From an uncultured Oscillospiraceae bacterium (GTDB lineage Bacteria; Bacillota; Clostridia; Oscillospirales; Oscillospiraceae): a stretch of DNA of 6,172 nt. The translations under genes were made by a program, and so were the position numbers. Below the pieces are notes generated by a model that saw only the letters and a program-made list of their open reading frames with translations, searched no databases and was not told the origin of the DNA. The stretch covers positions 1 through 6,172 of the forward strand of contig CAAGIE010000165.1 in NCBI GenBank assembly GCA_900769835.1, read 5' to 3'. This document shows, in pieces, positions 5,683 to 6,172 of the stretch (within the stretch, counting starts at the first letter, position 1; each line of letters starts with the position of its first letter).

Positions 5683-6172
5683 ATGTCTGTAAAAGTTGCT
5701 ATTAACGGTTTCGGTCGTATCGGCCGTCTGGCTTTCCGTCAGATGTTCGGCGCTGAGGGTTTTGAGGTTGTCGCTATCAACGACCTGACCAGCCCCGCTA
5801 TGCTGGCTCACCTGCTGAAGTACGACTCCACTCAGGGCGCATACGCTCTGCCTTTCGGCACTCACACTGTTGAGGCTGGCGAGGACAACATCGTCGTTGA
5901 CGGCAAGAAGATCACCATCTACGCTAAGGCTAACGCTGCTGAGCTGCCCTGGGGCGAGCTGGACGTTGACGTAGTTCTGGAGTGCACCGGTTTCTACACT
6001 TCCAAGGCTAAGGCTCAGGCTCACATCGACGCCGGCGCTAAGAAGGTCGTTATCTCTGCTCCCGCAGGCAACGATCTGCCCACCATCGTTTACAACGTCA
6101 ACCACGAGTCCCTGACCAAGGATGACCACATCATCTCCGCTGCTTCCTGCACCACCAACTGCCTGGCTCCCA
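5683..6172 (+). CDS. gap: Glyceraldehyde-3-phosphate dehydrogenase, type I (N-terminal part, cut by window end)
   Basis: The first 163 residues of a protein usually about 335 long; the rest lies outside the window. Gap oxidises glyceraldehyde-3-phosphate with NAD+ and phosphate to 1,3-bisphosphoglycerate in cytoplasmic glycolysis. Visible are the NAD-binding NGFGRIGR (8-15), AIND with Asp34 (an acidic residue typical of NAD-preferring enzymes), CTGFY (101-105), VISAPA (123-128) and the catalytic SCTTNC (155-160) with nucleophile Cys156. GGAGGA lies 7 bases before the ATG. Codon use is sharply different from the other genes: 20 of 23 alanines are GCT, and GTT, GGT and CGT are frequent, which is the signature of very high expression. 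Its own strong promoter and structured leader agree. The start is secure; the C-terminal catalytic domain cannot be checked here. Confidence 0.97.
   Translation, partial: MSVKVAINGFGRIGRLAFRQMFGAEGFEVVAINDLTSPAMLAHLLKYDSTQGAYALPFGTHTVEAGEDNIVVDGKKITIYAKANAAELPWGELDVDVVLECTGFYTSKAKAQAHIDAGAKKVVISAPAGNDLPTIVYNVNHESLTKDDHIISAASCTTNCLAP

Noticed and set aside
5645..5692. A 15-codon upstream open frame in the gap leader overlapping the gap start, and another from 5661.
   Set aside because: Neither has a ribosome binding site before its ATG, and the first begins inside the leader hairpin region. Attenuation by a leader peptide is not supported.
5581..6129. A minus-strand open frame of about 180 codons opposite gap.
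   Set aside because: It is the antisense shadow of the highly biased gap coding sequence (rich in Ser, Val and Leu from reversed GCT, GAC and AAG codons) and has no initiation signal.

Overview
The window looks like ordinary chromosomal DNA from an anaerobic low-redox Bacillota, probably a gut Clostridia member of the Oscillospiraceae type. The evidence is strong AGGAGG-type ribosome binding sites, sigma-A promoters with 17-bp spacers, codons rich in CTG, GTG, GCG and GGC, and the protein families present. The taxonomic call is an inference, since no rRNA or marker alignment is possible here. No mobile element, CRISPR array, tRNA or rRNA was seen.

Layout. Bases 1-54 hold nothing recognisable. 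A divergent GpsA-type NAD(P)-dependent glycerol-3-phosphate dehydrogenase lies on the minus strand (55-1101) with its own very good extended -10 promoter. Facing away from it on the plus strand is a DeoR-family repressor (1225-1932). A membrane-anchored CapA/PGA-type metallophosphatase-fold protein (2002-3216) follows, with a separate TTGAGG-17-TATAAT promoter. A perfect 10-bp hairpin without a U-tract (3220-3244) sits between it and mtaB (3270-4547), the tRNA t6A37 methylthiotransferase. A ROK-family glucokinase (4550-5497) follows mtaB almost without a gap. A modest intrinsic terminator (5523-5550) ends this unit. A strong TTTACA-17-TATAAT promoter then drives gap (glyceraldehyde-3-phosphate dehydrogenase), which is cut by the window end.

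How the genes fit together. Three of the six genes act on sugar or triose phosphates: GpsA-like (DHAP/glycerol-3-phosphate), ROK kinase (glucose to glucose-6-phosphate) and Gap (glyceraldehyde-3-phosphate oxidation). The DeoR-family protein is of the class that senses sugar or polyol phosphates, and its position opposite gpsA makes that gene its most likely target. CapA-like and MtaB have no clear metabolic link to these and may be passengers.

I do not see a new multi-gene system. The observations most worth a second look are a 5'-terminal stem-loop placed almost exactly at the predicted gap transcription start, a CapA-like protein that has lost its family NNH-type motif, a GpsA-like enzyme with altered substrate-site motifs next to a DeoR regulator, and the GC-rich hairpin without a U-tract between capA-like and mtaB.
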